Shown here one piece after another: positions 47,794-56,870 of a stretch of DNA of 64,000 bases (its first letter is position 1; every line of letters begins with the position of its first letter). Both the position numbers and the translations under genes were made by a program. This stretch comes from Candidatus Saccharimonadota bacterium. Its GTDB lineage: Bacteria; Patescibacteriota; Saccharimonadia; Saccharimonadales; Saccharimonadaceae. The notes beneath the pieces were generated by a model. The model was not told the origin of the DNA, made no database searches, and saw only the letters and a program-made list of their open reading frames with translations. The DNA is taken from the NCBI GenBank assembly GCA_030445245.1, contig JAUCSD010000001.1:124001-188000 (forward strand), in the 5' to 3' direction.

Positions 47794-49532
47794 GATGTAC
47801 TCTCCGATAGCTCTTTTGCTGATAACTGTGACTCGGCAATCTCTCGGTATACCTTCGATGAATGAAGAAGTGTTTGGTGTGTGCCTCGATCAACGATGCG
47901 GCCATTATCGAGTACAATAATCTGTTCAGCATGCATAATGGAGCTAATACGTTGCGCGACGATAATAACAGTCTTTTCTTTTGTCTCTTTTGCTAGAGCT
48001 TGGCGAAGTGCTGCATCAGTCTTCATATCAAGCGCGGAAAAACTATCATCAAATAGGTAAACTGCAGGTTTTTTAGCGATCGCTCGTGCAATCGAAATGC
48101 GTTGTTTTTGACCTCCTGATAGATTCGAACCACCGCGAGCTACTTGCTCGTTATATTTATCGGGTAGGTTTTGAATAAATTCATCGGCTTGAGCAACTTT
48201 AGCTGCCTCTATAATACGGCTCTTTGCCAGCTTAGTTGCATAACTAATGTTATTGGTAATCGTTCCGGAAAAGAGTGTTGCTTTTTGCGCGGCATAGCCA
48301 ATGCGACTACGGATATCGGCTTGTGTGGCGTTACGAATATCGACGCCATCAATCAGTATTACACCCTCACTGGCATCGTATAGTCTCGGGATAAGATTGA
48401 TGAGCGTTGATTTACCACTTCCTGTTCCACCGACAATTGCCGTTGTCTGGCCAGGTTCAGCGGTAAACGAGATATGTGAGAGAACGGGTTCTTTAGACTC
48501 TTGATAATCAAAACTGACATCCTTAAATTCAATCTTTCCCTTGCCAGAAGCTGGTATTGATTTCGGGTGGATAGGATCTTGGATACTTGACTTGCTCGAC
48601 AACACTTCGCTGACTCGACCAGCTGAGACTAAAGCTCGCGGTGCTAGGATAAAGATAAACGACAACATGAGGAAGGAACCAACAGCTTGTGCCGAGTACT
48701 GCATGAAAGCAAGAAGACTTCCCAGTTGCAAAGCACCGGTATCAATATACTGTGCCCCGACCCACACGATTGCGAGTGATGTCATGCTCAAAATCAGCAT
48801 CATCGTTGGCTGCAAGATAATCATTGCCCGGTTGACGAATAGGTTCAAAGCAACTGATTGCCTATTGGCCTCATCGAACTTCTGTTCTTCAGAGGATTCT
48901 TTATGAAAAGCACGAATCACACGGATACCGGTGAGCATCTCTCGAGTTACCAGGCTTAGGCGATCTACGAGCTTCTGAATTTGTTTAAATTTTGGCACAA
49001 CGATAGTGAACAGCACAACGATAATAGCCACAAGGACAGCGATCGATACGGCCATAATCCAAGACATCTGTGGTGAAAGTTGGTACGCCTTGATGATTGC
49101 CCCGACGCCCGTGAATGGTGCGATTAAGGCCATACGTAGCAGTAAGACTAATGTTTGTTGCAATTGCTGCATATCATTTGTCGCACGCGTAATCAGTGAA
49201 GCAGTTGAAAAAGTATTGAACTCATGTAGTGAAAAATTTTCAACTTGGGTAAATAGTCCAATTCTTAACCGGCGAACGAATCCCGTTGCTATTCGTGATG
49301 CTGTGAAACCCACGCCGATTGTACAGAGGCCGCCAAATAATGTTACGGCCAGCATGACTACTCCCGTTCGTAGGATATAGTTGGTGTCCGCCCCTACAAT
49401 TCCCTTATTTACAATGTCGGCCATGTAATCTGGCAAGCTCAATGTAGCCTGAACTTGACCATATACTAGCGCCACCAGGGCGACGAACCACAGTAAATAA
49501 GGTTTGAGATAAGGTAATAATCTACGCATCAA
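47790..49532 (-). CDS. Heterodimeric ABC exporter subunit, degenerate NBD
   Basis: 580 aa half-transporter: six membrane helices, Walker A GGTGSGKST, signature LSGGQKQRISIARA, and Walker B VYLFDDSFSALD, where Asp replaces the catalytic Glu. This is the usual asymmetry of LmrC/MdlA-type subunits that pair with a consensus partner. Forms a two-gene operon with the gene at 45769. Confidence 0.9.
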   Translation of the reverse strand: MMRRLLPYLKPYLLWFVALVALVYGQVQATLSLPDYMADIVNKGIVGADTNYILRTGVVMLAVTLFGGLCTIGVGFTASRIATGFVRRLRIGLFTQVENFSLHEFNTFSTASLITRATNDMQQLQQTLVLLLRMALIAPFTGVGAIIKAYQLSPQMSWIMAVSIAVLVAIIVVLFTIVVPKFKQIQKLVDRLSLVTREMLTGIRVIRAFHKESSEEQKFDEANRQSVALNLFVNRAMIILQPTMMLILSMTSLAIVWVGAQYIDTGALQLGSLLAFMQYSAQAVGSFLMLSFIFILAPRALVSAGRVSEVLSSKSSIQDPIHPKSIPASGKGKIEFKDVSFDYQESKEPVLSHISFTAEPGQTTAIVGGTGSGKSTLINLIPRLYDASEGVILIDGVDIRNATQADIRSRIGYAAQKATLFSGTITNNISYATKLAKSRIIEAAKVAQADEFIQNLPDKYNEQVARGGSNLSGGQKQRISIARAIAKKPAVYLFDDSFSALDMKTDAALRQALAKETKEKTVIIVAQRISSIMHAEQIIVLDNGRIVDRGTHQTLLHSSKVYREIAESQLSAKELSESTS

Positions 49533-49576
49533 TTAATACTAATTATACGCGCATATACTCTATTAGGAAGTATTTT

Positions 49577-49939
49577 ATGTTTAAGTCAACGACAAACTCA
49601 GCGAATATGGATAACAAATCAGTATATACTACGTTTATGGTTCGTCATGCTCAAGCACAAAAACATCTACAGCAAAAGGCACGGCGCGATCCCCTTGATT
49701 GGGTCCTTTATACATTTATGGTGGCGACGCCACTTTTCGAGATTCCTCAGGTTGTAGAGATTTATCGTACGAAAAGTGCTCAGAATGTATCTTTAATCAC
49801 TTGGAGTTTCTTCGCTCTGTCAAATTTGGCTTGGATAGCGTACGCTATCCGTCATAAATTGTGGCCTCTGGTGCTCATTTATTCGATCTATTTTGTTCTA
49901 GAGACGTGCATTGTAGCCGGCATTCTTTTATATCGTTAA
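49577..49939 (+). CDS. SemiSWEET/PQ-loop-like membrane protein
   Basis: 120 aa. Three helices after a charged N-terminus; PLFEIPQVVEIYRTKSAQNVSL... cut short here shows the PQ-loop motif, followed by SLITWSFFALSNLAWIAYAI. Paralogous to 28519-28815 (shared 'P-L-x-x-IPQ', 'TW', 'CIVAGILL'/'VLVIAGILW'). Likely a small sugar-type carrier. ATG at 49610 is another possible start. Confidence 0.72.
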   Translation: MFKSTTNSANMDNKSVYTTFMVRHAQAQKHLQQKARRDPLDWVLYTFMVATPLFEIPQVVEIYRTKSAQNVSLITWSFFALSNLAWIAYAIRHKLWPLVLIYSIYFVLETCIVAGILLYR

Positions 49940-49961
49940 AGACTATGTACGACGCTGTACT

Positions 49962-51242
49962 CTAGTTATCTCCACCACCAAAAATTCTTTGTACAAATGT
50001 GGGCGAGTTTCCTGGGATAGACGTCGATCCTGTTGAGCCTGTAGTTGCGGGTGCGGCCGTGGCACTACTTGGGCTTGGGCTGACTTGTTCTGCTGTAATG
50101 AGCAATCGGTTCAACGATGTCCCAAGTGGCGTGCACGTAATAAGCGTTAGAATAGGCTTATCGGTCGCATAGACTAATTTATCAACCTGGGTTGGCTTCA
50201 CCACCTCTTTTCTGGTAACTGTGTAGCTGTATCGCTTGCCTTCGTAGTTAACAAAAATAGTATCGCCGTTCTCTAAGTGATCAAGTCGTGCGAAAATAAA
50301 TTTATAGTCCCCTTGATCGATGACGTCATTGCTTGAGTGTCCTGAGATAACTGTATTGCCTATTTGGCCCGGCTTGCTATTCGCGCCCGGAATACCAAAA
50401 TAAGCTACGCCAGTTTCCATGGCTTTCATCTGTGAATCGTAATCAGGTTTAGCGTCGTAGTTAACGGGTACGTCAACGTTGATCTTAGGGATAATGAGCT
50501 TTGGGTCTGGGCTTACAGCGATATCGGTTGAAGGATCGATAATAATATTCGCCGGGTCGATGCTTCCCGGGCTAATATACGCTTGGACATTAGCGAATAG
50601 CACGCGGTTATACTGGAGGAATAGGAACAGTAATACGACGCATAGCGCTGCGGCAAGAGGCACAAAATGACGGCTCTTACGGACTTTTTTGGCTGAGGTT
50701 TGAATCTGTCCAACGAGTTTACTTCGTAGATCGTACATGGCTTCATCGCGACTGAGGGTCGGAACCTCATCTGGGATTACTTCAAGCGGCTTCATAGTGG
50801 AGGTGGGTTCGTCTTTACCTCTATTTTTACTCGCTTCGCTGACCCGGGTTTCGAGAACTTGTCTGGCTTTATAAACCTGACCTAAGTAGTATCGTTCGTA
50901 GTACTTCTGGTAATAATCTTGCCAAGCACTGTGGTACTGTTTCCACTGATCAGTCTGTATTTCGGTCGGGTTAGTCTGCGTACGTTCGTACGGGTTTTCA
51001 TCTTCAAGTACTTCTTGATTCGCTACTTGCTCATTTGATTCTTGAGCTACTGGTGTCGTTTGAGGAGTGGGAGTTTTTGTGTTGCCACTGTAAATAGAGT
51101 TAAGCTGACTACGTGCTATCTCGGCAGTTGCCGCTACGTGACCTAAAGAATTTCTCTCTTCCGTGCCTGAGGTATGAAGAAGCGAACGCTGTGGTATCAG
51201 CGGCGTGCCCACTCGCCGGTTATTGGGATCATCTGGTCTCAT
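49962..51242 (-). CDS. Sortase (class D/E-like) with long cytoplasmic N-terminus
   Basis: 426 aa. A long charged, Gln/Thr-rich cytoplasmic region, one membrane helix near 200-220 (FVPLAAALCVVLLFLFLQYN), then the sortase barrel with catalytic His in NTVISGHSS, Cys in LTLITCTPLG and Arg in SLNRLLITAE. Sortases attach surface proteins to peptidoglycan or polymerise pilins. The catalytic domain is followed by a Ser/Thr/Ala/Pro tail. No sorting-signal substrate is obvious in the window. Confidence 0.9.
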   Translation of the reverse strand: MRPDDPNNRRVGTPLIPQRSLLHTSGTEERNSLGHVAATAEIARSQLNSIYSGNTKTPTPQTTPVAQESNEQVANQEVLEDENPYERTQTNPTEIQTDQWKQYHSAWQDYYQKYYERYYLGQVYKARQVLETRVSEASKNRGKDEPTSTMKPLEVIPDEVPTLSRDEAMYDLRSKLVGQIQTSAKKVRKSRHFVPLAAALCVVLLFLFLQYNRVLFANVQAYISPGSIDPANIIIDPSTDIAVSPDPKLIIPKINVDVPVNYDAKPDYDSQMKAMETGVAYFGIPGANSKPGQIGNTVISGHSSNDVIDQGDYKFIFARLDHLENGDTIFVNYEGKRYSYTVTRKEVVKPTQVDKLVYATDKPILTLITCTPLGTSLNRLLITAEQVSPSPSSATAAPATTGSTGSTSIPGNSPTFVQRIFGGGDN

Positions 51243-51302
51243 CTCTATGGATTCCTACTGGTATCTATTGTACAATACATTGGTAGTAACTACTATTCAC
51301 GT

Positions 51303-51389
51303 GCCGCGATGGTGGAATTGGTAGACACGCTAGATTCAAAATCTGGTGAGCATTAGCTCGTGCTGGTTCAAGTCCAGTTCGCGGTACCA
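51303..51389 (+). tRNA. tRNA-Leu (CAA)
   Basis: Class II tRNA with a long variable arm and encoded CCA. Acceptor GCCGCGA/TCGCGGT, anticodon stem CTAGA/TCTGG with loop TTCAAAA giving anticodon CAA, and T-loop TTCAAGT. Confidence 0.93.
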
Positions 51390-51424
51390 AAGCAAAAAGA
51401 GACCAATTGGTCTCTTTTTGCTTT
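51389..51424 (+). terminator. Palindromic terminator after tRNA-Leu
   Basis: A perfect 36-nt palindrome (AAAGCAAAAAGAGACC... mirrored) with TCTCTTTTTG in the 3' arm. Works for the tRNA and for convergent genes. Confidence 0.85.
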
Positions 51425-51436
51425 GTATTTAGATCA

Positions 51437-52231
51437 TCATTCTGAAACGAGGCTTGTCGTTATAGCTTCAAGAGGAGATTTTTGATTCCATAGCCAGTAG
51501 ACCGTAGCTTTCGTAGCAACGGTTCCTCGCCAGATAGCCATTGGGTTTCCCCACTCGGTTGACGTCACTTCTCCACCTTTAGCAACAACTATGTAGTCTT
51601 TATGAAGCACGGTAATCGCTGTGGGGTACGTGATCGTAAACTTATGAAGTGCTTCAATTAAACTGGTAAGCTGCATGCTGAAGGTTAAGATCTTTGGGTA
51701 GTAAACACTTTGAAACAACTTTTGAAGTTGAGCGAATGAGACTACTAGAAGCGTGTCGGGGCGATCTATGAGAGTAATGGCGCTGTTCTTGATAAGATCT
51801 ACAGCATCTCGGGTAATAGTGAGCGGACCGGTGTAATCAACGAGGAAATTTTCATAGAGGATTGCCGTTTCGCTGTTGCGACCGGCATCCCCAATGAGCA
51901 GGACCTGATTTGCCCACTGCCCGATGGCGTGCATCTCAGCCTGGGCGCCTTTAGCTAGTCCTCCCGACGGATTACTGGCGCCGAAGATTGTGTCAGTGAT
52001 AGCGTTTGGAATTGTCTTACGTAGTACATCGGGTAGAAGAACACGTACATTGCCGACGCCTGCCTGCAAGGCAGTTGAGTAACCTTCGGCTACTCCGGCA
52101 AAACCGAGTTTATTACCACCAATAATACCAAGATTTCCCGCTCGGTCGCGATGTTCGGGTTTACTCCATTCAATGTCCGGATAAAGTGGAGACCCGGGAA
52201 GTTGTTTGTGCCAATACGGGTGCTGTTCCAT
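51437..52231 (-). CDS. NnrD/YjeF-C-like NAD(P)HX dehydratase-family protein
   Basis: 264 aa. HRDRAGNLGIIGGNKLGFAGVAEG followed by ALQAGVGNVRVLLPD matches the N-terminal half of ADP-dependent NAD(P)H-hydrate dehydratase (ribokinase-like fold). The typical GTGPGLG/catalytic 'NADAL' and 'GTGDVLAG' motifs are weak or changed (LLIGDAGRNSE, MAIWRGTVATKA), so it may be a diverged or inactive member. Last gene of the nucleotide-housekeeping operon. Confidence 0.6.
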   Translation of the reverse strand: MEQHPYWHKQLPGSPLYPDIEWSKPEHRDRAGNLGIIGGNKLGFAGVAEGYSTALQAGVGNVRVLLPDVLRKTIPNAITDTIFGASNPSGGLAKGAQAEMHAIGQWANQVLLIGDAGRNSETAILYENFLVDYTGPLTITRDAVDLIKNSAITLIDRPDTLLVVSFAQLQKLFQSVYYPKILTFSMQLTSLIEALHKFTITYPTAITVLHKDYIVVAKGGEVTSTEWGNPMAIWRGTVATKATVYWLWNQKSPLEAITTSLVSE

Positions 52232-52249
52232 GAGATACTTCCGTTCGGG

Positions 52250-52750
52250 TTATGAAACTAATTTAAGTGGTCTATTTGGTAGTTCGTCGACAATTTGAAC
52301 GTTATGCGTGAGCATGGCCTCATCTTCGGTAAAGGTAAATTCGCCATAAACCTTATCGCCTCCAAGTACTTGTGGAAGCCAGAACTCGTCGTCTTGCCAC
52401 ATCTGAGTATATGGAATATCTAAGACGTTAAACCATTCCGGTGCCATCTCTTCACTTTCAACGGGCTCACCTTCCCACGAGTCAGCTATGTAGACGTGAA
52501 CATACATGCGCCACGGCTCGGCGCCGTGAGGTTGGACGAAGTCATGCTCGGCAACTTTTTGGTATGTAAGTGGCGTGACGCTGATCTCTTCTTGGCATTC
52601 GCGTACGAGTGCTTGCTCGATCGTTTCACCCGGATCGATTTTGCCACCGACGCCATTGTAGCGATTCGCGCCAAAGCCTCGTTTTTTCATAGCAAGTAGT
52701 ATTTCGTCACCGCGACGCAAAAACAGCAGCGTACATATCTTTTCTTTCAT
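52250..52750 (-). CDS. MutT/MTH1-like Nudix hydrolase
   Basis: 166 aa. Nudix box from GGKIDPGE through RECQEEIS (G-x5-E-x7-RE-x2-EE), with Ser at the usual Gly. C-terminal WFNVLDIPYTQMWQDDEFWLPQVLGG strongly recalls MTH1 (8-oxo-dGTP diphosphatase). Would remove oxidised nucleotides. In operon with MazG-like and kinase-like genes. Confidence 0.85.
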   Translation of the reverse strand: MKEKICTLLFLRRGDEILLAMKKRGFGANRYNGVGGKIDPGETIEQALVRECQEEISVTPLTYQKVAEHDFVQPHGAEPWRMYVHVYIADSWEGEPVESEEMAPEWFNVLDIPYTQMWQDDEFWLPQVLGGDKVYGEFTFTEDEAMLTHNVQIVDELPNRPLKLVS

Positions 52751-52762
52751 CTTAGAGTCCCC

Positions 52763-53494
52763 TCATTTTTCGTTTATGGCGAGCTCTAGCATCTGTGCGG
52801 CATATTTTCTTGCACTCACATCACCTTGTTGATTGTATTTTACAATATTTATAATATCTTCGATAGTTCTCTCAGGAGTTTGAATGTTATTTTCAACCCA
52901 GGAAATGTTAACGTGTGGCTTGTCTTCAAGCGCCCACCGTAGACAAATTATGGCCTCTTCGATTCGTTTGGTGCGTTCCGCACTATTTTCTGGGTAGCGT
53001 TTGTTCAGCCATAGTCTCCATACTTCAGGTCGAGCGACAAGGCAGACCGTGTGTGAAGCGGCAAACGGTAGTTTTGCACGTGGTTCGACAGCACCAGACA
53101 GTGTTGCGAGAAGATTATATGGGGCATTGTAGTCGCCGGCTACTGTGCCGTATATGCGTCCTGTCGTTGGATGAACCGTATATTGGATGAGCGTTTTCTG
53201 GTCGATGGCGTCGAAAATTTCAGCAAGTGATTCATCAGTATGGGGTTGAGTACGAAACAGCTCCGGATCTTCACCAGCGCGTGAATCACGTGTAGTAAAG
53301 ACAGGGACGGGCTTGAATTCAGGATCAGTGCGGATGATCTGGTCTATAACAAAACTTTTCCCAATTGCCACAGGACCAACCAGCATAACAAGGACTTTAT
53401 CGTGAAGTGAACGGGCTACATCTTCTGACGGCAGGTAGGTCGTTTCAGTTGCTTGTATCTCACCGAGCTTCTTTTTGGTCTCGTTGCTAAGCAT
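52763..53494 (-). CDS. Guanylate-kinase-like P-loop protein
   Basis: 243 aa. P-loop GPVAIGKSFVIDQI near residues 39-52, TTRDSRAGE (guanylate-kinase-type GMP-binding TTR), and GRIYGTVAGDY. Compared with Gmk it lacks the usual compact lid and has extra helices at the C-terminus. May phosphorylate a nucleotide; exact substrate unclear. Confidence 0.7.
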   Translation of the reverse strand: MLSNETKKKLGEIQATETTYLPSEDVARSLHDKVLVMLVGPVAIGKSFVIDQIIRTDPEFKPVPVFTTRDSRAGEDPELFRTQPHTDESLAEIFDAIDQKTLIQYTVHPTTGRIYGTVAGDYNAPYNLLATLSGAVEPRAKLPFAASHTVCLVARPEVWRLWLNKRYPENSAERTKRIEEAIICLRWALEDKPHVNISWVENNIQTPERTIEDIINIVKYNQQGDVSARKYAAQMLELAINEK

Positions 53495-53501
53495 ACTCTA
53501 G

Positions 53502-53894
53502 CTAGAGACCTGTCTTCTTGTGACTCAGTTTGCTTTTAAGCCATGCTTCTCGTCGTGCGGCGCCTGTCTTACCTTTAAAATTAGCTGCTGGGTATTTCAA
53601 GGCGGCTTTCTGTAGCTTTTTTTCAATGGCGTCAACGATATCAATATTATTTTGTTGAGCGATTTGCATGGCATAGATTAAGACATCGGCCAACTCTTCC
53701 CCTACAGCCTCAGATCCACCAACGGGTTCGTCTCCCCATTGGTAATGTTCGAGGAGTTCACTTGCTTCAAGAGAGAGCGAAATAGCTAGTCCTCGGGTTG
53801 GATTTGCCTGCCAGTCACGAGCAACTAAATGCTCCCAAACACGTTGGTTGAGTGCTTCAATGGTAACGTCTTGCTGCTTTGGTGCTTCTTGCAT
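53502..53894 (-). CDS. MazG-like nucleotide pyrophosphohydrolase
   Basis: 130 aa, all-helical. SLEASELLEHYQWGD and EELADVLIYAMQIAQ carry the ExxE...ExxD metal motifs of MazG/dUTPase-like NTP pyrophosphatases. Sits 5 nt after xthA and 7 nt before the kinase-like gene. Confidence 0.88.
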   Translation of the reverse strand: MQEAPKQQDVTIEALNQRVWEHLVARDWQANPTRGLAISLSLEASELLEHYQWGDEPVGGSEAVGEELADVLIYAMQIAQQNNIDIVDAIEKKLQKAALKYPAANFKGKTGAARREAWLKSKLSHKKTGL

Positions 53895-53899
53895 TGTGA

Positions 53900-54703
53900 T
53901 TAGGCCTTCGCATCAATAGTGATACTAATTGGACAGTGGTCAGATCCCATAACCTTGGCATGGATTTCAGCTGCCTTAACCATCGGTTTAGCTTTCTCGC
54001 TTGCTAAGAAGTAGTCGATCCGCCAACCGATGTTTCGCTCACGGGCATTTGCCCAGTGTGTCCACCAGGTATAGTTACCACCCTCTGTATTGAAGAGACG
54101 AAACGTATCGTAAAAGCCGTTCTTTAGCATCGCGTCAAACCCTTCGCGTTCCTCAAACGTGAAGCCGTGTTTACCAACATTTGGTTTTGGATTTGCTAGG
54201 TCGATCTCGGCATGTGCCACATTGAGGTCACCACAGAAGAAGACTGGCTTTTTCTCGGCATAGCTTCGTGCATACTCTAAGAAAGCGGGGTCCCATTGTT
54301 TGTGACGCAGTTCAAGTCGGGTAAGATCACCTTTGCTATTCGGGGTGTACACAGTAATAAGATAGAATTTTTCAAACTCGAGTGCCAGCACGCGGCCTTC
54401 ATTGGATGGGTCACCGTATTTATCACTGTCGAGTTTGTACTTCGTGACAAGTTCATCAGGTAAGCCGTAAAGTGCTGTGAGCGGAGGAACTTTTGACCAA
54501 ATTGCGGTGCCTGAATAGCCTTTTTTCGTTGCTGAGTTCCAAAACTTTTCGTACTCCGGGAATTCAAGATCAAGCTGATCTTCATGGGCCTTTGTCTCTT
54601 GGAAACAGACGATGTCGGGATTTTCCTTATTAATAAATTCAGCAAGTGCCCCTTTTTTGTCGACTGCGCGGATCCCATTGACGTTCCAAGAATAGAGTTT
54701 CAT
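53900..54703 (-). CDS. xthA: Exodeoxyribonuclease III / AP endonuclease
   Basis: 267 aa. KLYSWNVNGIRAV, DIVCFQETKAHEDQL (metal Glu), FFCGDLNVAH (Asp-Asn), and the C-terminal MGSDHCPISI (catalytic His) are the EEP-family motifs. Removes abasic sites in base excision repair. Confidence 0.95.
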   Translation of the reverse strand: MKLYSWNVNGIRAVDKKGALAEFINKENPDIVCFQETKAHEDQLDLEFPEYEKFWNSATKKGYSGTAIWSKVPPLTALYGLPDELVTKYKLDSDKYGDPSNEGRVLALEFEKFYLITVYTPNSKGDLTRLELRHKQWDPAFLEYARSYAEKKPVFFCGDLNVAHAEIDLANPKPNVGKHGFTFEEREGFDAMLKNGFYDTFRLFNTEGGNYTWWTHWANARERNIGWRIDYFLASEKAKPMVKAAEIHAKVMGSDHCPISITIDAKA

Positions 54704-54731
54704 CGTGTTCCTAGTATACCATCATATAGCT

Positions 54732-55208
54732 TTAGGCATTCATTATGGCGCGGTGAGCATCGCGTTCTTGATCGCGCCGTTTTAGCGTTTCTCGTTTGTC
54801 GTAGTTCTTCTTACCCTTGCCAAGTGCTATCACGACTTTGATGAATCGACCAGCGGTTAGTAGTTTTGTCGGTATAATACTCATACCTTCTTTTCTGCTG
54901 GCGACGAGCGAGTCGATTTGTTTACGGCTGGCGAGGAGTTTACGAGGTTCGGTATCAATAGTACGAGCTCCTACGATCCCCTTCTGATTAAGTTTAAGAC
55001 TAAAGCTGGCATTATTAAGCCAGAGTTCATTGTTGCGTATCGTTACGAACGTTCCCTTTAGTTGGACATGACCGTCACGTGCGGCACGAACCTCAGGTCC
55101 GGTCAGCGCAAGTCCGGCGATAATTTCTTCGCCAAGTTCATAATCAAATCGAGCTCTTCGGTTAAGAACAGCTTTCGGTGTTAGGATGGGCTTTTTTTTC
55201 TGTGCCAT
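54732..55208 (-). CDS. smpB: SsrA-binding protein SmpB
   Basis: 158 aa. NRRARFDYELGEEIIAGLALTGPEVRAARDG shows the SmpB start in shortened form here, and KKNYDKRETLKRRD is the diagnostic C-terminal motif. Delivers tmRNA to stalled ribosomes. First gene of the operon through 51437. No tmRNA gene is seen in the window. Confidence 0.96.
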   Translation of the reverse strand: MAQKKKPILTPKAVLNRRARFDYELGEEIIAGLALTGPEVRAARDGHVQLKGTFVTIRNNELWLNNASFSLKLNQKGIVGARTIDTEPRKLLASRKQIDSLVASRKEGMSIIPTKLLTAGRFIKVVIALGKGKKNYDKRETLKRRDQERDAHRAIMNA

Positions 55209-55267
55209 ATTACTCCTTATTGTAACAGATAGGCTAAAAACATGGCCTGGCTTGCTATACTGGGGCT

Positions 55268-55972
55268 ATGTATAAACGTATCCTTCTCAAACTCTCAGGT
55301 GAACAGCTTCAAGGTAAATTTGACGGTGGCTTTGACGCTGAACGAGCCGCCTGGATTGCCGATGAAATTAAAAAAATTCAATCAGGTACTGAAATTATCA
55401 TTATGATTGGTGGTGGTAACTATGCTCGCGGTGCCCAATTAGTCGGAGGCGGTATCGGCCGCGTAACTGCGGATAATATTGGCATGATGGCAACAATGAT
55501 GAATGCCGTCGCTTTAGCGGATGTATTTAACTCTGTCGGCGTAGAGAGTCGAGCGCTGACAAACATAAAGGCCGACCAAGTGGCTGACCAATTTACGCAC
55601 CGACGGGCACTCAGTCATCTTCAGAAGGGTCGTATCGTAATCGTAGCTGGTGGTATTGGTCGTCCTTTCCTTACTACTGATACTGCGGCTGTTAATTTAG
55701 CTCTTGAGCTAGAATGTGATGCCGTTTTGAAAGCGACAAAAGTTGATGGTGTGTACGACAGTGATCCTGCAATCAACCCTGACGCCAAGAAATTTACGAC
55801 GCTAACCCTTCAGGAAGCGGTTGAGCATCCTGAAGTGAGGATTATGGATAAAGCAGCTATGGCGCTTGCCGAAGATCATAAACAATCACTTATCATTTTT
55901 GAACTTTTACAGGAAGGTAATATCGCTAAGGCTGTGGCTGGCGAACCTATCGGATCCACCATCTCTTCTTAA
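55268..55972 (+). CDS. pyrH: Uridylate kinase
   Basis: 234 aa amino-acid-kinase fold. RILLKLSGEQL, IMIGGGNYARG, DNIGMMATMMNA and TTDTAAVNLALEL are the UMP kinase motifs; KVDGVYDSDPA is the UMP/ATP site. Makes UDP from UMP. No frr follows, unlike most bacteria. Confidence 0.95.
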   Translation: MYKRILLKLSGEQLQGKFDGGFDAERAAWIADEIKKIQSGTEIIIMIGGGNYARGAQLVGGGIGRVTADNIGMMATMMNAVALADVFNSVGVESRALTNIKADQVADQFTHRRALSHLQKGRIVIVAGGIGRPFLTTDTAAVNLALELECDAVLKATKVDGVYDSDPAINPDAKKFTTLTLQEAVEHPEVRIMDKAAMALAEDHKQSLIIFELLQEGNIAKAVAGEPIGSTISS

Positions 55973-56071
55973 TAGGTTAAAATGTACTCGCAGGTTAACG
56001 TAACTACCACATCCCTGTCTTTGAGTTCTGTCTTACTTATTCAGATGGTATAATACAAATCAAACAATCAT

Positions 56072-56869
56072 ATGAATGTTCCTAACGCCATACCGCATCC
56101 ACCGGAGATAATCCCCACTGTTTTCTTGCATGGGTTTTCCGGTGAAGCTAACGGACTGCGGGCATTTGCTGATTTATATTCTGGTCCGAAGGCGATTTGT
56201 ATTAACTTGCCGGGATTCGGCGGGACGTCTACCTCAACACTTGATAAGAGTGATGATATCTATACGTATTGCGTCGATGTGTGGCGGGAGATTCGTCGAG
56301 TTATTCCTAGTGGACCGATTAATCTTGTGGGACATTCTCATGGGGCTATGGTCAGCTATGTACTTGCCACCCAGCACCCCAAAGATATTAAACGGCTTGA
56401 TCTCTTTTGTCCGGTCGCACGTCCACAATTTATCCCACGTTCATTAATCGGGCTAGTTCAGCTACTCAACTCAACCGGGATACCAGCAGACCAGATTGTG
56501 CGCATTGGTGCCCATCCTTTTCTTGTAGGACTCGTTACGCGGTACATGTTTCACCCTGATTGGTCAGTTGAGGATCGTCAGCGCATTATCGATATGCGTA
56601 CGCGTGAAGCAAAATTCTATTCACCTATCATGTTTGATTTAATGCGCCAGACGATACACTTTGCCGATACAATGAAGGATTCTTATTGCACGGTGCCGAC
56701 ACGCATATGTCACGTATCTGATGAAAACGTAGCCAGTCCTACGGACTATCTTTGGTATGAGAGCCACGCGAATGTGAAAAAAATTAAAGAAATCACCGGA
56801 GGGCACTTATGTGTCGTTGCAAATCCTAGGCGCGTCGTTGAGCTATTCGGTCACGAGGAAGAGGCCTGA
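56072..56869 (+). CDS. Alpha/beta-hydrolase
   Basis: 265 aa. Oxyanion HGFSG near residue 19-23, nucleophile elbow GHSHGAM (Ser), later Asp in CHVSDENV and His in GGHLCV near the C-terminus: a complete catalytic triad. Substrate unknown. TATAAT lies 20 nt before ATG. It ends 1 nt before the glycosyltransferase gene, so it may act on the same glycan or lipid. Confidence 0.85.
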   Translation: MNVPNAIPHPPEIIPTVFLHGFSGEANGLRAFADLYSGPKAICINLPGFGGTSTSTLDKSDDIYTYCVDVWREIRRVIPSGPINLVGHSHGAMVSYVLATQHPKDIKRLDLFCPVARPQFIPRSLIGLVQLLNSTGIPADQIVRIGAHPFLVGLVTRYMFHPDWSVEDRQRIIDMRTREAKFYSPIMFDLMRQTIHFADTMKDSYCTVPTRICHVSDENVASPTDYLWYESHANVKKIKEITGGHLCVVANPRRVVELFGHEEEA

Positions 56870-56870
56870 T

